From Alkalibacillus haloalkaliphilus (GTDB lineage Bacteria; Bacillota; Bacilli; Bacillales; Alkalibacillaceae): a stretch of 64,000 nucleotides of DNA. Below the pieces are notes generated by a model. It saw nothing but the letters and a program-made list of their open reading frames with translations, had not been told where the DNA came from and searched no databases. The position numbers and the translations under genes are program-made. Within the stretch, counting starts at the first letter, position 1. Every line of letters starts with the position of its first letter. Below, one piece after another: positions 30,224 through 39,050 of this stretch. The stretch spans positions 186,001-250,000 of the forward strand of contig NZ_BJYA01000002.1 of NCBI RefSeq assembly GCF_007991275.1, given 5' to 3'.

Positions 30224-31513
30224 ATGCAAACGTTAATCGATCATAAAGTAGGCTATGATGACTACGAGTTACATTTAATTAATACGAAAAAATTTAAAAC
30301 GAATACAATCGCTTTAAAATTCTCTCGTCCAATTGAACGTGAAGATATAACGAAGAGAGCATTAATACCTTTTGTGTTACAAAAAGGTTCTGCAAAATAT
30401 CCAACTGAACGTGATTTAAGACTAGAATTAGATGAATTGTATGGTGCTAAATTTTCAATTACGAGTGCTAAAAAAGGTGAAAACCATATCATAACTTTTA
30501 CGTTAGATTTAGCGAACGAGAAGTTTATTGAAGGAGAAGATGAGCTTCTTCATAAAGGGATTAGTTTTTTACATGAAATTGCTAACAACCCAAAGCTAGA
30601 TGGAGACAAATTTGACTCTAATATTGTAGAAAAAGAAAAAGAAACGTTAGAAAACAAAATTAACTCCATTATTGATGAAAAAATGCAATACGCTAATATG
30701 CGCTTAATCGATGAAATGTGTAAAGATGAGAAATTCGGCATCAGGTCGCACGGATACTTAGAAGATTTTGACGATATTGATGCACAATCATTGTATGATT
30801 CGTATCAAAAGATGATCACTGAAGATCAACTAGACATTTATATCGTTGGAGACTTAGATGAAGAGCATGCTAAAAGTATTTTGGAAAGTAAGTTTCAAAT
30901 CAATCGTAACCCTAATGCGAGTATAAGACGTGTTGAACCTAAAGAGCCTTCTGAAGAAAAGGATATTACTGAAGCTCAAAAAATCCAACAAGGTAAACTT
31001 CATTTAGGTTATCGAACGGGTATTACGTATCAAGACGAACAATACCCTGCACTCCAAGTGTTCAATGGCATATTTGGTGGGTTCCCACATTCAAAACTAT
31101 TTTTAAATGTGCGTGAGAAACATTCATTAGCTTATTATGCCGCATCCCGATTTGAAAGCCATAAAGGACTGTTGTTTGTATTTAGTGGTATAGCTCCAGA
31201 AAAGTATGGCCAAGCGAAAGACATCATTATGGAACAACATGAAGCGATTAAAAAAGGTGAAGTCTCTGATGATGAGCTCGAACAAACGAAAAAGACGATC
31301 ATTCATTCATTAAAAGAGACAATCGATCGTCCGCGCGGTATTATCAATTGGTATTATCAGCAAGTGATTGGTGGTAAAGAAATGACTAATCAAGAAATGG
31401 TCGAGGCTATACAATCAGTAACAAAAGAACAAGTGATTGCAGTAAGTAAACAAGTTCGATTAGATACCGTTTATTTCTTAACAGCAGAAGATGGAGGTGC
31501 GGAAAATGAATGA
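30224..31513 (+). CDS. ymfF: Inactive M16-like protein YmfF (EF-P modification-associated)
   Basis: A 429-residue M16-fold protein. The first domain lacks the HxxEH zinc motif (the corresponding region reads RALIPFVLQKGSAKYPTERD), so it should be catalytically dead. The second half contains the RxxY-like region (REKHSLAYYAASRF) of M16 proteins. It pairs with YmfH, an intact M16 enzyme, overlapping its start by 8 bases, so the two may form a heterodimer like other M16 pairs. In B. subtilis the ymfF-ymfH-ymfI cluster is tied to the 5-aminopentanol modification of elongation factor P; that role is transferred. Confidence 0.9.
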   Translation: MQTLIDHKVGYDDYELHLINTKKFKTNTIALKFSRPIEREDITKRALIPFVLQKGSAKYPTERDLRLELDELYGAKFSITSAKKGENHIITFTLDLANEKFIEGEDELLHKGISFLHEIANNPKLDGDKFDSNIVEKEKETLENKINSIIDEKMQYANMRLIDEMCKDEKFGIRSHGYLEDFDDIDAQSLYDSYQKMITEDQLDIYIVGDLDEEHAKSILESKFQINRNPNASIRRVEPKEPSEEKDITEAQKIQQGKLHLGYRTGITYQDEQYPALQVFNGIFGGFPHSKLFLNVREKHSLAYYAASRFESHKGLLFVFSGIAPEKYGQAKDIIMEQHEAIKKGEVSDDELEQTKKTIIHSLKETIDRPRGIINWYYQQVIGGKEMTNQEMVEAIQSVTKEQVIAVSKQVRLDTVYFLTAEDGGAENE

Positions 31514-32795
31514 ATTAAAAATTCCTCGAATAAATGAATCCATCTATCATGACCGATTAGAAAATGGATTGGACGTCTTCTTATATCCAAAAGATGAGTT
31601 AGAGAAGACTTTTGCTATATTTTCTACAAAGTATGGTTCAATTGACCAGAAGTTTATTCCATTAAATGGACAAGAAATGGTTACAGTTCCTGATGGTATT
31701 GCTCATTTTTTAGAACATAAAATGTTTGAAAAAGAAGACGGAGATGTTTTCCAACACTTTTCTGAACGTGGTGCATCAGCCAATGCTTTTACGTCATTTA
31801 CACAAACAGCTTATCTGTTTTCAAGTACTTCTGATGTAAAAGAAAATGTTGAGACCTTGTTAGACTTTGTCCAAGATCCTTACTTTACAGAGGAAAGTGT
31901 CGAGAAAGAAAAAGGCATTATCGAACAAGAGATTCGTATGTACGACGATAAAGCGGACTGGCGGTTATTCTTCGGCACGTTAGGTGCTATGTTCGAAAAA
32001 CATCCAGTTCATATCGACATTGCTGGTACAGTTGAATCAATTAACAAAATAACACATGAAGACTTATACACTTGCTATGAGACTTTTTATCACCCGTCTA
32101 ATATGCAATTGTTTATCATTGGAAACTTTGATTTAAACGAAATCGAAACGTTAGTTCGTGATAATCAAAATAACAAATCATTTGAAGATCAAAAAGAGAT
32201 CGAACGTGATTACGGAGATGAACCAGTACAAGTTCATAAACAAGAAGAAGTCATTAAAATGCCGATCAGTACACCTAAGTGTATGGTTGCTATTAAGGAA
32301 AAGCCAGAAGCATTACAACAAGATCTTCTTTTAGAGAATGACTTAGTACGAGACATCGTATTAGATTTATACTTCTCAAAAAGTGGACGTTATTTTGAAG
32401 AGTTGTATCAAGAAGGCCTAACGATCGACACGTTGCGTTTAGAATTTGTTTTAGAAGAATCATTCGGCTTCACAGCAGTAGGTGCAAATACGATGGAGCC
32501 TGAGAAGTTCAGCAAGCGTGTCAAAGAGATGTTTTTACAAATAAAAGATGAAGAAATAGATGAAAAAGAATTCGATCGTGCTAAGAAGAAAAAGTATGGC
32601 GAACTGATCCGAGAGTTTAACGACATCGAAGGCACTGCGAACAACTTTATGCAATATAATCAAATGGGCTTAGACTTTAGAGATATCTTTGAAACGCTCG
32701 AAAATTTAACTTTAGATCGTTTTAAAGACAATCTTTCTAAATGGGTTAGTGAAGAGCAAATTGCGATCTGTATGGTAGTTCCTGAAGGGGAGTAA
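31506..32795 (+). CDS. ymfH: M16 zinc peptidase YmfH (EF-P modification-associated)
   Basis: A 429-residue M16 metallopeptidase with an intact inverted zinc motif HFLEH (residues 67-71) and the downstream EKEKGIIEQEIRMY helix that supplies the third ligand. ATG 31506 follows GGAGGTG (31493-31499) at six bases; an ATG at 31491 is in frame but precedes the ribosome site. It overlaps ymfF by eight bases. Its substrate is unknown; linkage with YmfI and EF-P modification is by analogy with B. subtilis. Confidence 0.9.
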   Translation: MNELKIPRINESIYHDRLENGLDVFLYPKDELEKTFAIFSTKYGSIDQKFIPLNGQEMVTVPDGIAHFLEHKMFEKEDGDVFQHFSERGASANAFTSFTQTAYLFSSTSDVKENVETLLDFVQDPYFTEESVEKEKGIIEQEIRMYDDKADWRLFFGTLGAMFEKHPVHIDIAGTVESINKITHEDLYTCYETFYHPSNMQLFIIGNFDLNEIETLVRDNQNNKSFEDQKEIERDYGDEPVQVHKQEEVIKMPISTPKCMVAIKEKPEALQQDLLLENDLVRDIVLDLYFSKSGRYFEELYQEGLTIDTLRLEFVLEESFGFTAVGANTMEPEKFSKRVKEMFLQIKDEEIDEKEFDRAKKKKYGELIREFNDIEGTANNFMQYNQMGLDFRDIFETLENLTLDRFKDNLSKWVSEEQIAICMVVPEGE

Positions 32796-32798
32796 GCG

Positions 32799-33527
32799 GT
32801 GAAGAACGAGGAAATTGTTCTAGTTATAGGTTCAAGTGGGGAAATTGGTAAAGCTACAGTTCAAGCTTTAGCTGAACAAAGCAATAGACGGTTTATATTA
32901 CATTATAGTAAAAATAGCCATGTAATTGATGAATTGGTGGAAATATTGCATGATGATCAAGTATTAATGTCTGTACAGGCTGACTTAACTCAACCAGATG
33001 AAATCTATTCATTAATTGACCTTACCCCTTTTGATGTAGATACGATTGTGTTCGCACAAGGACAAGCTTTATCCCAAACGTTTATAAAATTAGATGAACA
33101 GACAATGGATGCTTTATACAACGTTCATGTAAAGGCTACAACGTTAATAACACAAGCCTTTCTAGCCTCTATGGTTAAAAAACAAGAAGGTAACATTGTT
33201 GTCATCTCATCTATTTGGGGTGAAGAAGGGGCGAGCTTTGAAGTATGGTATTCCATGATGAAAAGTGCTCAAATTAACTTTGTGAAGTCATTAGCTAAAG
33301 AAATGGGACCTTCTGGTATTAAAGTAAATGGCGTAACACCAGGTTTTATTAATACAAAAATGAATCAAGCTTTAACGGATGAAGAAATAGGTTATTGGAT
33401 AGAAGACGTTCCACTTAGCAGGCTAGGTGAAGCAAGTGAAGTAGCCAATTGTGTTAAGTTTTTATGTTCAAGTCAATCGAGCTATGTTAACGGACATATT
33501 TTAAAAGTAAACGGTGGAATTAGTTAG
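32799..33527 (+). CDS. ymfI: SDR-family reductase YmfI (EF-P 5-aminopentanone reductase)
   Basis: A 242-residue short-chain dehydrogenase/reductase. The cofactor motif GSSGEIGKA begins at residue 11, the catalytic serine lies in VVISSIWG, and the YxxxK pair is YSMMK. The C-terminal motif VNGVTPGFINTKMNQ is typical of FabG-like SDRs. In B. subtilis YmfI reduces the aminopentanone on EF-P lysine to aminopentanol. The GTG start lies three bases after ymfH, preceded by GGGGAG within the ymfH end. A fatty-acid FabG role is less likely given the context. Confidence 0.88.
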   Translation: MKNEEIVLVIGSSGEIGKATVQALAEQSNRRFILHYSKNSHVIDELVEILHDDQVLMSVQADLTQPDEIYSLIDLTPFDVDTIVFAQGQALSQTFIKLDEQTMDALYNVHVKATTLITQAFLASMVKKQEGNIVVISSIWGEEGASFEVWYSMMKSAQINFVKSLAKEMGPSGIKVNGVTPGFINTKMNQALTDEEIGYWIEDVPLSRLGEASEVANCVKFLCSSQSSYVNGHILKVNGGIS

Positions 33528-33593
33528 CTTTATGTATAAAGTTCATCTTTCGGCTCAAAATATAAGTGACATATATCAAAAGGAGGATGAGCG

Positions 33594-33854
33594 ATGTCCG
33601 TTTTAGATAACTTCGAACAATGGAAGGACTTCCTTGGTGATCGCTTGCACCAAGCAGAAGATCAAGGTGTTGATCATGCGACGATTAATAACCTTGCCTA
33701 TCAAGTGGGAGAACATTTAGCTACGAAAGTTGATGCTCACAATGACGAAGAAGCAATGTTAAGGGATCTTTGGAATGTTGCTTCTGAAGAAGAACGTAAA
33801 TCAATTGCAAGTATGATGGTTAAACTTGTTCAAAACGAAGGTACTGACAGATAA
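33594..33854 (+). CDS. ymfJ: YmfJ-like protein (DUF3243)
   Basis: An 86-residue acidic, helical protein (LDNFEQWKDFLGDRLHQAEDQG, then LAYQVGEHLATKVDAHNDEEAMLRDLW) of the DUF3243 family. Function is unknown; Bacilli keep it between ymfI and ymfK. The ATG follows AGGAGGATGAG. A strong terminator sits 7 bases behind the stop. Confidence 0.86.
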   Translation: MSVLDNFEQWKDFLGDRLHQAEDQGVDHATINNLAYQVGEHLATKVDAHNDEEAMLRDLWNVASEEERKSIASMMVKLVQNEGTDR

Positions 33855-33861
33855 TACTTAG

Positions 33862-33898
33862 CTCCGTAAAGTGAACGAATCACTTTACGGAGTTTTTT
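33862..33898 (+). terminator. Rho-independent terminator of the ymfF-ymfJ group
   Basis: Perfect 13-bp stem CTCCGTAAAGTGA/TCACTTTACGGAG with a 5-base loop and six U residues. Confidence 0.92.
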
Positions 33899-34025
33899 AC
33901 ATTTGTATTAAATTTCATTATTTATCCTTTTAACCTTTTCATTAATATTAAAATAATTTATTATAGAAATAACATGTCTGTAAAATTTGGACATATATTT
34001 TAATTGGTACGAGAGGCTGATTGTG

Positions 34026-34820
34026 ATGGATGAGCGTAAAGATTGGTATTTAGAATATGAAATTAAATATAATCGGCCTGGCCTATTAGGTGATATTTCT
34101 TCTTTATTAGGAATGTTATCTATTAACATTATTATGATTAATGGTGTAGAAGATCACCGACGAGGTATGTTGTTACTAAGTAAAGACGATCGCCAAATCG
34201 AGCGTTTAATAAGTATTTTAAATACTATGGATACAATTCGAGTAACGAAGATTAGACGTCCGAAATTACGTGATAAATTAGCTGTAATGCACGGTCGTTA
34301 CATAAAAAGTGATTCAGACGACAAGAAGACGTTCCGATTCGTACGTGACGAGTTAGGTTTATTAGTCGATTTCATGGCTGAGCTTTATAAAAAAGAAGGC
34401 CACGTTTTAATTGGTATTAGAGGTATGCCAAGAGTCGGTAAAACCGAATCGATCGTTGCTGCCAGTGTTTGTGCTAATAAAAGATGGTTGTTTTTATCTA
34501 GCACATTATTGAAACAAACGGTTCGTAGTCAGCTAATTAAAGATGAATACGGAGCAGATAATTTGTTTATCATCGATGGTGTTGTCTCGATGAAGCGAGC
34601 TACAGAAAAACATTGGCAACTAATAAGAGAAGTCATGAGCATACCTGCAGTTAAAGTGGTTGAACATCCTGATGTCTTCGTTCAAAACTCTGAATATTCG
34701 TTAGATGACTTTGATTATTTTATCGAACTTCGCAATAGTGTAGATGAAGAAATTGAGTATGAGAAAATCCAAAGACCACAATTTGATGAACAAGATGGCT
34801 TTTCTATGTTTGACTTTTAA
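34026..34820 (+). CDS. ymfK: YmfK-like protein (DUF3388): ACT-like domain plus P-loop
   Basis: A 264-residue soluble protein of unknown function. Residues 1-85 resemble an ACT domain (YEIKYNRPGLLGDISSLLGM, then INIIMINGVEDHRRGMLLLS). A P-loop GMPRVGKT follows at residues 133-140, with an FIIDGVV strand that could be Walker B, so a ligand-gated nucleotide-binding protein is possible. ATG 34026 is preferred nine bases behind GAGAGG; an upstream in-frame ATG (33987) has no ribosome site. It lies between ymfJ and the rodZ-like gene, as in B. subtilis. Function should not be assumed. Confidence 0.82.
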   Translation: MDERKDWYLEYEIKYNRPGLLGDISSLLGMLSINIIMINGVEDHRRGMLLLSKDDRQIERLISILNTMDTIRVTKIRRPKLRDKLAVMHGRYIKSDSDDKKTFRFVRDELGLLVDFMAELYKKEGHVLIGIRGMPRVGKTESIVAASVCANKRWLFLSSTLLKQTVRSQLIKDEYGADNLFIIDGVVSMKRATEKHWQLIREVMSIPAVKVVEHPDVFVQNSEYSLDDFDYFIELRNSVDEEIEYEKIQRPQFDEQDGFSMFDF

Positions 34821-34837
34821 ATGGATGGTGTTAATCA

Positions 34838-35758
34838 ATGGAACTAGGGCAAAGACTGAAAGAAGCTAGAGAAGAAAAAGGAATCACAATTGAACAGCTA
34901 GCCGAATCTACTAAAATCCAAAAGCGCTACTTAACTGCAATTGAAGATCATCAATGGGATACAATTCCTGGTAACTTCTATGTTCGCGCTTTTGTTAGAG
35001 AGTATGCAGATGCTGTTGGTTTAAGTGGCGATGAGCTCATAACTGAATACGCTAATGAGCTACCTTCAGGAGACGATCGTACGTATGAATATATGACGCC
35101 GTCAAGAAAGAATAGTAAGGCTCAAAAAGCAAGTAACCAAATCTTCACCCTTCTTCCAAAATTATTAGTATTTTTATTAATTATTGGAATCGGGTTTGCC
35201 ATATGGTATTCAATAGTTAATTATATTCAGCCTGCCATAACTGATGGCGAAAACGAACAACCATCTCAAGAAATCATTACTGCACCAGAAGATGATGATG
35301 ATGATGATGAAAGTGATGAAAATGCAGAAAACGGTGATGAGGAATCATCAAATGAAGATGAAGAAGAATCAACTGAAGAAGAGGTCGAGGAAGTTAATCC
35401 TAGCTTAAACGTGCTTGATGTTAACCAAGACAGTACACCAAGAACGACATATGAGTTAGTTGATGCGGATTCTTTTGTAATTACATTAACCGTAAATGAT
35501 GAAACTTACTTAGAAGTTGACTTAACAGAGGATGGGGAAGGGTCACAACCTTTTTCTGGAATGTTTAGAAATGACGACGATTCACCATTTGAAATTGATT
35601 CAGATGGAAATGAAGTTGAGCTAGAGATGAACATAGGACGTGCGAGTGGATTTGGTATTGAAGTGAGCGGCGTCGAGCTTGAGTATGAAGTCGATCCGAA
35701 CGACAATGTCCATCAACGTATCATAATTTTATGGGAAAATGAGCATGAAGAAGACTAA
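34838..35758 (+). CDS. rodZ: RodZ-like membrane-anchored HTH protein (YmfM)
   Basis: A 306-residue single-pass protein. Residues 1-75 form a RodZ-type helix-turn-helix (LGQRLKEAREEKGITIEQLAESTKIQKRYLTAIE when read through; HTH_25). One membrane segment spans about 105-127. Outside the membrane is a very acidic linker (151-185: a run of seven Asp-rich residues, then mostly Glu/Ser/Asn) and a C-terminal beta domain (DUF4115-like). RodZ links MreB filaments to cell-wall elongation. The acidic linker is unusually long and may reflect salt adaptation. Context with pgsA is normal. Confidence 0.86.
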   Translation: MELGQRLKEAREEKGITIEQLAESTKIQKRYLTAIEDHQWDTIPGNFYVRAFVREYADAVGLSGDELITEYANELPSGDDRTYEYMTPSRKNSKAQKASNQIFTLLPKLLVFLLIIGIGFAIWYSIVNYIQPAITDGENEQPSQEIITAPEDDDDDDESDENAENGDEESSNEDEEESTEEEVEEVNPSLNVLDVNQDSTPRTTYELVDADSFVITLTVNDETYLEVDLTEDGEGSQPFSGMFRNDDDSPFEIDSDGNEVELEMNIGRASGFGIEVSGVELEYEVDPNDNVHQRIIILWENEHEED

Positions 35759-35791
35759 TCCTTTGCTTTTAATCGCAAAGGATTTCTTTTT
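35757..35791 (+). terminator. Rho-independent terminator after rodZ
   Basis: Stem AATCCTTTGC/GCAAAGGATT with an 8-base loop overlapping the rodZ stop, then TCTTTTTC. Confidence 0.82.
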
Positions 35792-35843
35792 CGGTTAAAA
35801 TAAACTATAGATCTTGCAGTAAATAAAATTGGAGGACCGCAGT

Positions 35844-36422
35844 ATGAATTTACCAAATAAAATTACTATTTCACGACTATTTTTAATTCCGGTTTTTATC
35901 ATTTTACTAGTAGCACCATTAGATTGGGGCAGTTATGACATCGGTGCCTATGAGCAGCCTGTTGCACATCTACTAGCTGCTATTATTTTTATTGTCGCTT
36001 CTTTAACAGATTGGTTAGACGGATACTACGCTCGCAAATATAACCTAGTAACGAACCTTGGAAAGTTTTTAGATCCATTAGCAGATAAGTTGTTAGTTTC
36101 AGCAGCCTTGATTTGTCTAGTTGAACTAGGGATGGCACCAGCTTGGATCGTGATTATCATTATAAGTAGAGAGTTTGCCGTCACAGGATTACGTTTAGTT
36201 GCAGCTGGTGATGGAATCGTGTTAGCTGCAAGTCAAATGGGGAAATTAAAGACGACATTACAAATTGGTTCAGCTGCTTTTTTATTACTGCACCATTTTC
36301 CATTTTCTTATATCGGATTACCAATTGGAACTATCTTGCTATATCTAGCAGCATTAGTAACGGTTATATCAGGAGTTGACTACTTTAAGAAAAACTGGCA
36401 TGTAATGAGGGATTCTAAGTAA
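35844..36422 (+). CDS. pgsA: CDP-diacylglycerol-glycerol-3-phosphate 3-phosphatidyltransferase
   Basis: A 192-residue integral membrane enzyme that makes phosphatidylglycerol phosphate from the CdsA product CDP-diacylglycerol. It has the CDP-alcohol phosphotransferase signature DG-x2-AR-x8-G-x3-D-x3-D (DWLDGYYARKYN through DPLADK) and several membrane helices. ATG 35844 follows GGAGG at eight bases; a TTG at 35829 is in frame but lies before the ribosome site. Its stop overlaps the cinA start by one base (TAATG). Confidence 0.95.
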   Translation: MNLPNKITISRLFLIPVFIILLVAPLDWGSYDIGAYEQPVAHLLAAIIFIVASLTDWLDGYYARKYNLVTNLGKFLDPLADKLLVSAALICLVELGMAPAWIVIIIISREFAVTGLRLVAAGDGIVLAASQMGKLKTTLQIGSAAFLLLHHFPFSYIGLPIGTILLYLAALVTVISGVDYFKKNWHVMRDSK

Positions 36423-37663
36423 TGAATAGTAAATGTGAAATTATCTCAGTCGGTACAGAACTGTTATTAGGACAAATCGTTGATACAAATGCAAGTTGGT
36501 TATCTGAGAAACTGAATAACATCGGTTTGAATGTTTACTACCATCAAACAGTTGGGGATAACTTTAACCGTTTAGCTAGTGTGTTTGAACAAGCACAAAA
36601 AAGATCAAATATTATTATAGTTACAGGCGGATTAGGTCCAACAGAAGATGATCTAACACGTGAGGTTGCTGCCAGTTTATTTGAAACGGACTTAAAATTA
36701 GATGAACCTACGTTTCAAGAAGTTCAAAGTTATTATACTGAACGAAATTTAACGATGACTGAAAATAACCGTAAACAAGCACTGTATTTCAATGGTGGAG
36801 AAGTGTTTCATAATAAGGTCGGTATGGCTCCTGGATTACATTTTGAACATAAAGGTGTTCTATGGTTCTTTTTGCCTGGAGTTCCTAAAGAAATGAAATG
36901 GATTGCAACCGAAAAAGTAATTCCATTTCTTCACGATAAAGGGTTAACAGAAGGTAAGCTATTCCATCGCATCCTAACGTTTCAAGGTATAGGTGAGTCA
37001 GCATTAGAAACTGAGTTACTTGACTTAATACAAGGACAGACAAACCCTACGATTGCACCATTAGCAGGTAACGGCTACATTATGATTCGATTAACGGCTA
37101 AGGCAAATAAAGAAGCAGAAGCAGATAAATTATTAGACGATACTGAACAACTAGTCCATGAGCGGGTAGGAGACTACTTCTTCGGTTATGGAGATCAGTC
37201 GCTTGATCAACAGTTGGTTCACCTTCTATCTAAACATGAGATGACTCTTTCGGCTTGTGAGAGCATTACAGGAGGTCAGTTTGCTTCGACAATAGTCGCG
37301 AATAAAGGGGTTTCTCAACTATTCAAAGGGAGTATTATTTCATATACAGATGAAATGAAAGAAGAAATAGTAGGCATTCCCCATAACCTTTTACAAAAAG
37401 AAGGTGCTGTCAGCGAAGCATGTGCCAAGTTAATGGCAGACAATACGCAACGAATGGCGAATTCTAATTTATCAATAAGCTTCACCGGTGTCGCAGGTCC
37501 TGATGAAGTAAATGGTTATGAACCTGGAACAGTCTTTATTGCTATTAATTACAATGGAGAGACTAAATGTGAACATTACCACTTCTCTGGAGATCGCAAT
37601 CAAATTAGAGATGAAGCAGTTCAAGCTGGACTTAAACAGTTAATCCATATGATAACTTCGTAA
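36422..37663 (+). CDS. cinA: CinA-family nicotinamide-nucleotide amidase / competence-damage protein
   Basis: A 413-residue two-domain protein. The N-terminal MoaB/MogA-like domain (SVGTELLLGQIVDTNA, TGGLGPTEDDLTRE) hydrolyses ADP-ribose-type pyrophosphates in homologues; the C-terminal PncC domain (LSACESITGGQFAST, FTGVAGPDE) deamidates NMN. It is the late-competence gene that usually precedes recA. It overlaps pgsA by one base, so translation is coupled. The gap to recA holds a separate recA promoter. Confidence 0.94.
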   Translation: MNSKCEIISVGTELLLGQIVDTNASWLSEKLNNIGLNVYYHQTVGDNFNRLASVFEQAQKRSNIIIVTGGLGPTEDDLTREVAASLFETDLKLDEPTFQEVQSYYTERNLTMTENNRKQALYFNGGEVFHNKVGMAPGLHFEHKGVLWFFLPGVPKEMKWIATEKVIPFLHDKGLTEGKLFHRILTFQGIGESALETELLDLIQGQTNPTIAPLAGNGYIMIRLTAKANKEAEADKLLDDTEQLVHERVGDYFFGYGDQSLDQQLVHLLSKHEMTLSACESITGGQFASTIVANKGVSQLFKGSIISYTDEMKEEIVGIPHNLLQKEGAVSEACAKLMADNTQRMANSNLSISFTGVAGPDEVNGYEPGTVFIAINYNGETKCEHYHFSGDRNQIRDEAVQAGLKQLIHMITS

Positions 37664-37668
37664 AAAAC

Positions 37669-37682
37669 AGAACAAATATTCG
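37669..37682 (+). promoter_or_regulatory. Candidate LexA (SOS) box upstream of recA
   Basis: AGAACAAATATTCG matches the Bacillus SOS consensus CGAACRNRYGTTYC at 11 of 14 positions, with GAAC intact and the second half altered (ATTC for GTTC). It ends 8 bases before the recA -35. It is weaker than the lexA and uvrX boxes in this window. Confidence 0.45.
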
Positions 37683-37690
37683 CTTTTTTC

Positions 37691-37719
37691 TTGGCAAATG
37701 ATCTAATTCATAGTATTAT
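37691..37719 (+). promoter_or_regulatory. Sigma-A promoter of recA
   Basis: TTGGCA (37691-37696), 17 bases, TATTAT (37714-37719), 31 bases before the recA start. Confidence 0.72.
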
Positions 37720-37750
37720 AGATATAGATGAACGAAAGGGGAATGTAATT

Positions 37751-38785
37751 ATGAGCGATCGTAAACAAGCATTAGATATGGCACTAAAACAAATAGAGAA
37801 ACAATTTGGTAAAGGCTCTATTATGAAGCTGGGAGAACAAGAAGGGCAAGCTATTTCAACTGTATCAACTGGTTCACTAGGCGTCGACGTAGCATTAGGT
37901 GTTGGCGGCTACCCGAGAGGAAGAATCGTTGAAATTTATGGTCCTGAATCTTCTGGTAAAACTACAGTTGCATTACATGCCATTGCGGAAGCACAAAAGC
38001 AAGGTGGTCAAGCTGCATTTATTGATGCTGAGCACGCCTTAGATCCTGTCTATGCTAAAAATTTAGGTGTTAATATAGATGAGCTGTTACTTTCACAGCC
38101 AGATACTGGTGAACAAGCTTTAGAGATTGCTGAGGCACTAGTACGTAGTGGCGCAGTAGATATTATTGTTGTTGACTCTGTAGCAGCATTAGTACCTAAA
38201 GCAGAAATCGAAGGTGAGATGGGAGATGCTCACGTTGGTTTGCAAGCTCGACTAATGTCACAAGCACTAAGAAAGTTGTCGGGTGCAATTAATAAATCGA
38301 ATACAACTGCTGTATTCATTAACCAAATTCGTGAAAAAGTCGGTGTGATGTTCGGTAGCCCTGAAACAACTCCAGGTGGACGTGCGTTAAAGTTCTATTC
38401 TTCTGTACGCCTAGAAGTTCGTCGTGCAGAAACGTTAAAGCAAGGTAATGATATGGTTGGTAATAAAACACGTGTAAAAGTAGTGAAGAACAAGGTAGCA
38501 CCACCATTCAAACAAGCTGAAGTGGACATTATGTACGGCGAAGGGATTTCTAAAGAAGGAGAAATATTAGACATCGGCTCTAACTTAGAAGTTGTACAAA
38601 AGAGTGGAGCATGGTTCTCTTACAATGGTGATAAATTAGGACAAGGTCGAGAGAATGCTAAGCAATTCTTAAAAGACAACCCAGATATTTATGAGCAAAT
38701 TCATAATGAAATCCGAGCTCACTACAATATAGATGGCGAAGGATCAGAAGAACCGGAATCACAGGAAAAATTAGAGCTAGAATAG
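37751..38785 (+). CDS. recA: Recombinase RecA
   Basis: A 344-residue DNA-dependent ATPase that forms filaments on single-stranded DNA for strand exchange and triggers LexA self-cleavage. Walker A GPESSGKT is at residues 64-71, and [26 protein letters not shown] and the [12 protein letters not shown] loop are intact; the C-terminus is acidic. ATG 37751 is set by AAAGGGGA and gives the standard start [20 protein letters not shown]; an in-frame upstream start at 37691 lies in the promoter. It has its own promoter with a possible SOS box, and a terminator. Confidence 0.97.
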   Translation: MSDRKQALDMALKQIEKQFGKGSIMKLGEQEGQAISTVSTGSLGVDVALGVGGYPRGRIVEIYGPESSGKTTVALHAIAEAQKQGGQAAFIDAEHALDPVYAKNLGVNIDELLLSQPDTGEQALEIAEALVRSGAVDIIVVDSVAALVPKAEIEGEMGDAHVGLQARLMSQALRKLSGAINKSNTTAVFINQIREKVGVMFGSPETTPGGRALKFYSSVRLEVRRAETLKQGNDMVGNKTRVKVVKNKVAPPFKQAEVDIMYGEGISKEGEILDIGSNLEVVQKSGAWFSYNGDKLGQGRENAKQFLKDNPDIYEQIHNEIRAHYNIDGEGSEEPESQEKLELE

Positions 38786-38790
38786 TTCTT

Positions 38791-38840
38791 TACAACACCT
38801 TTTCTCATACAAAATTGAGTAAAGGTGTTGTATTAATTTT
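38791..38840 (+). terminator. Rho-independent terminator of recA
   Basis: Stem TACAACACCTTT/AAAGGTGTTGTA (38791-38832) continued inward by CTCA/TGAG after one mismatch, then TTAATTTT. Confidence 0.8.
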
Positions 38841-38907
38841 CGTTAAAAATATTAAGCTGAAAGTATAACATTTTTTTAGACATATAGTTAAATAGTTTGA
38901 CAATTCC

Positions 38908-38949
38908 TTGACATAAACGATAGACAAGCTTAAAATTAGTATGTATAAT
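38908..38949 (+). promoter_or_regulatory. Overlapping promoters of rny
   Basis: Promoter 1: TTGACA (38908-38913), 17 bases, TAAAAT (38931-38936). Promoter 2: TAGACA (38921-38926), 17 bases, TATAAT (38944-38949). A further TTGACA lies at 38897-38902. In the roughly 100-base leader, TTTTCATTTT (38948-38957) is complementary to AAATGAAAAT (39001-39010). Confidence 0.65.
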
Positions 38950-39050
38950 TTTCATTTTATACTTTGATGCTTATGATGAATGATTGTACATTACCGACCG
39001 AAATGAAAATGAAAGTTTGAAACAAATGAATAGCAAGAGGAGGTGAATGT

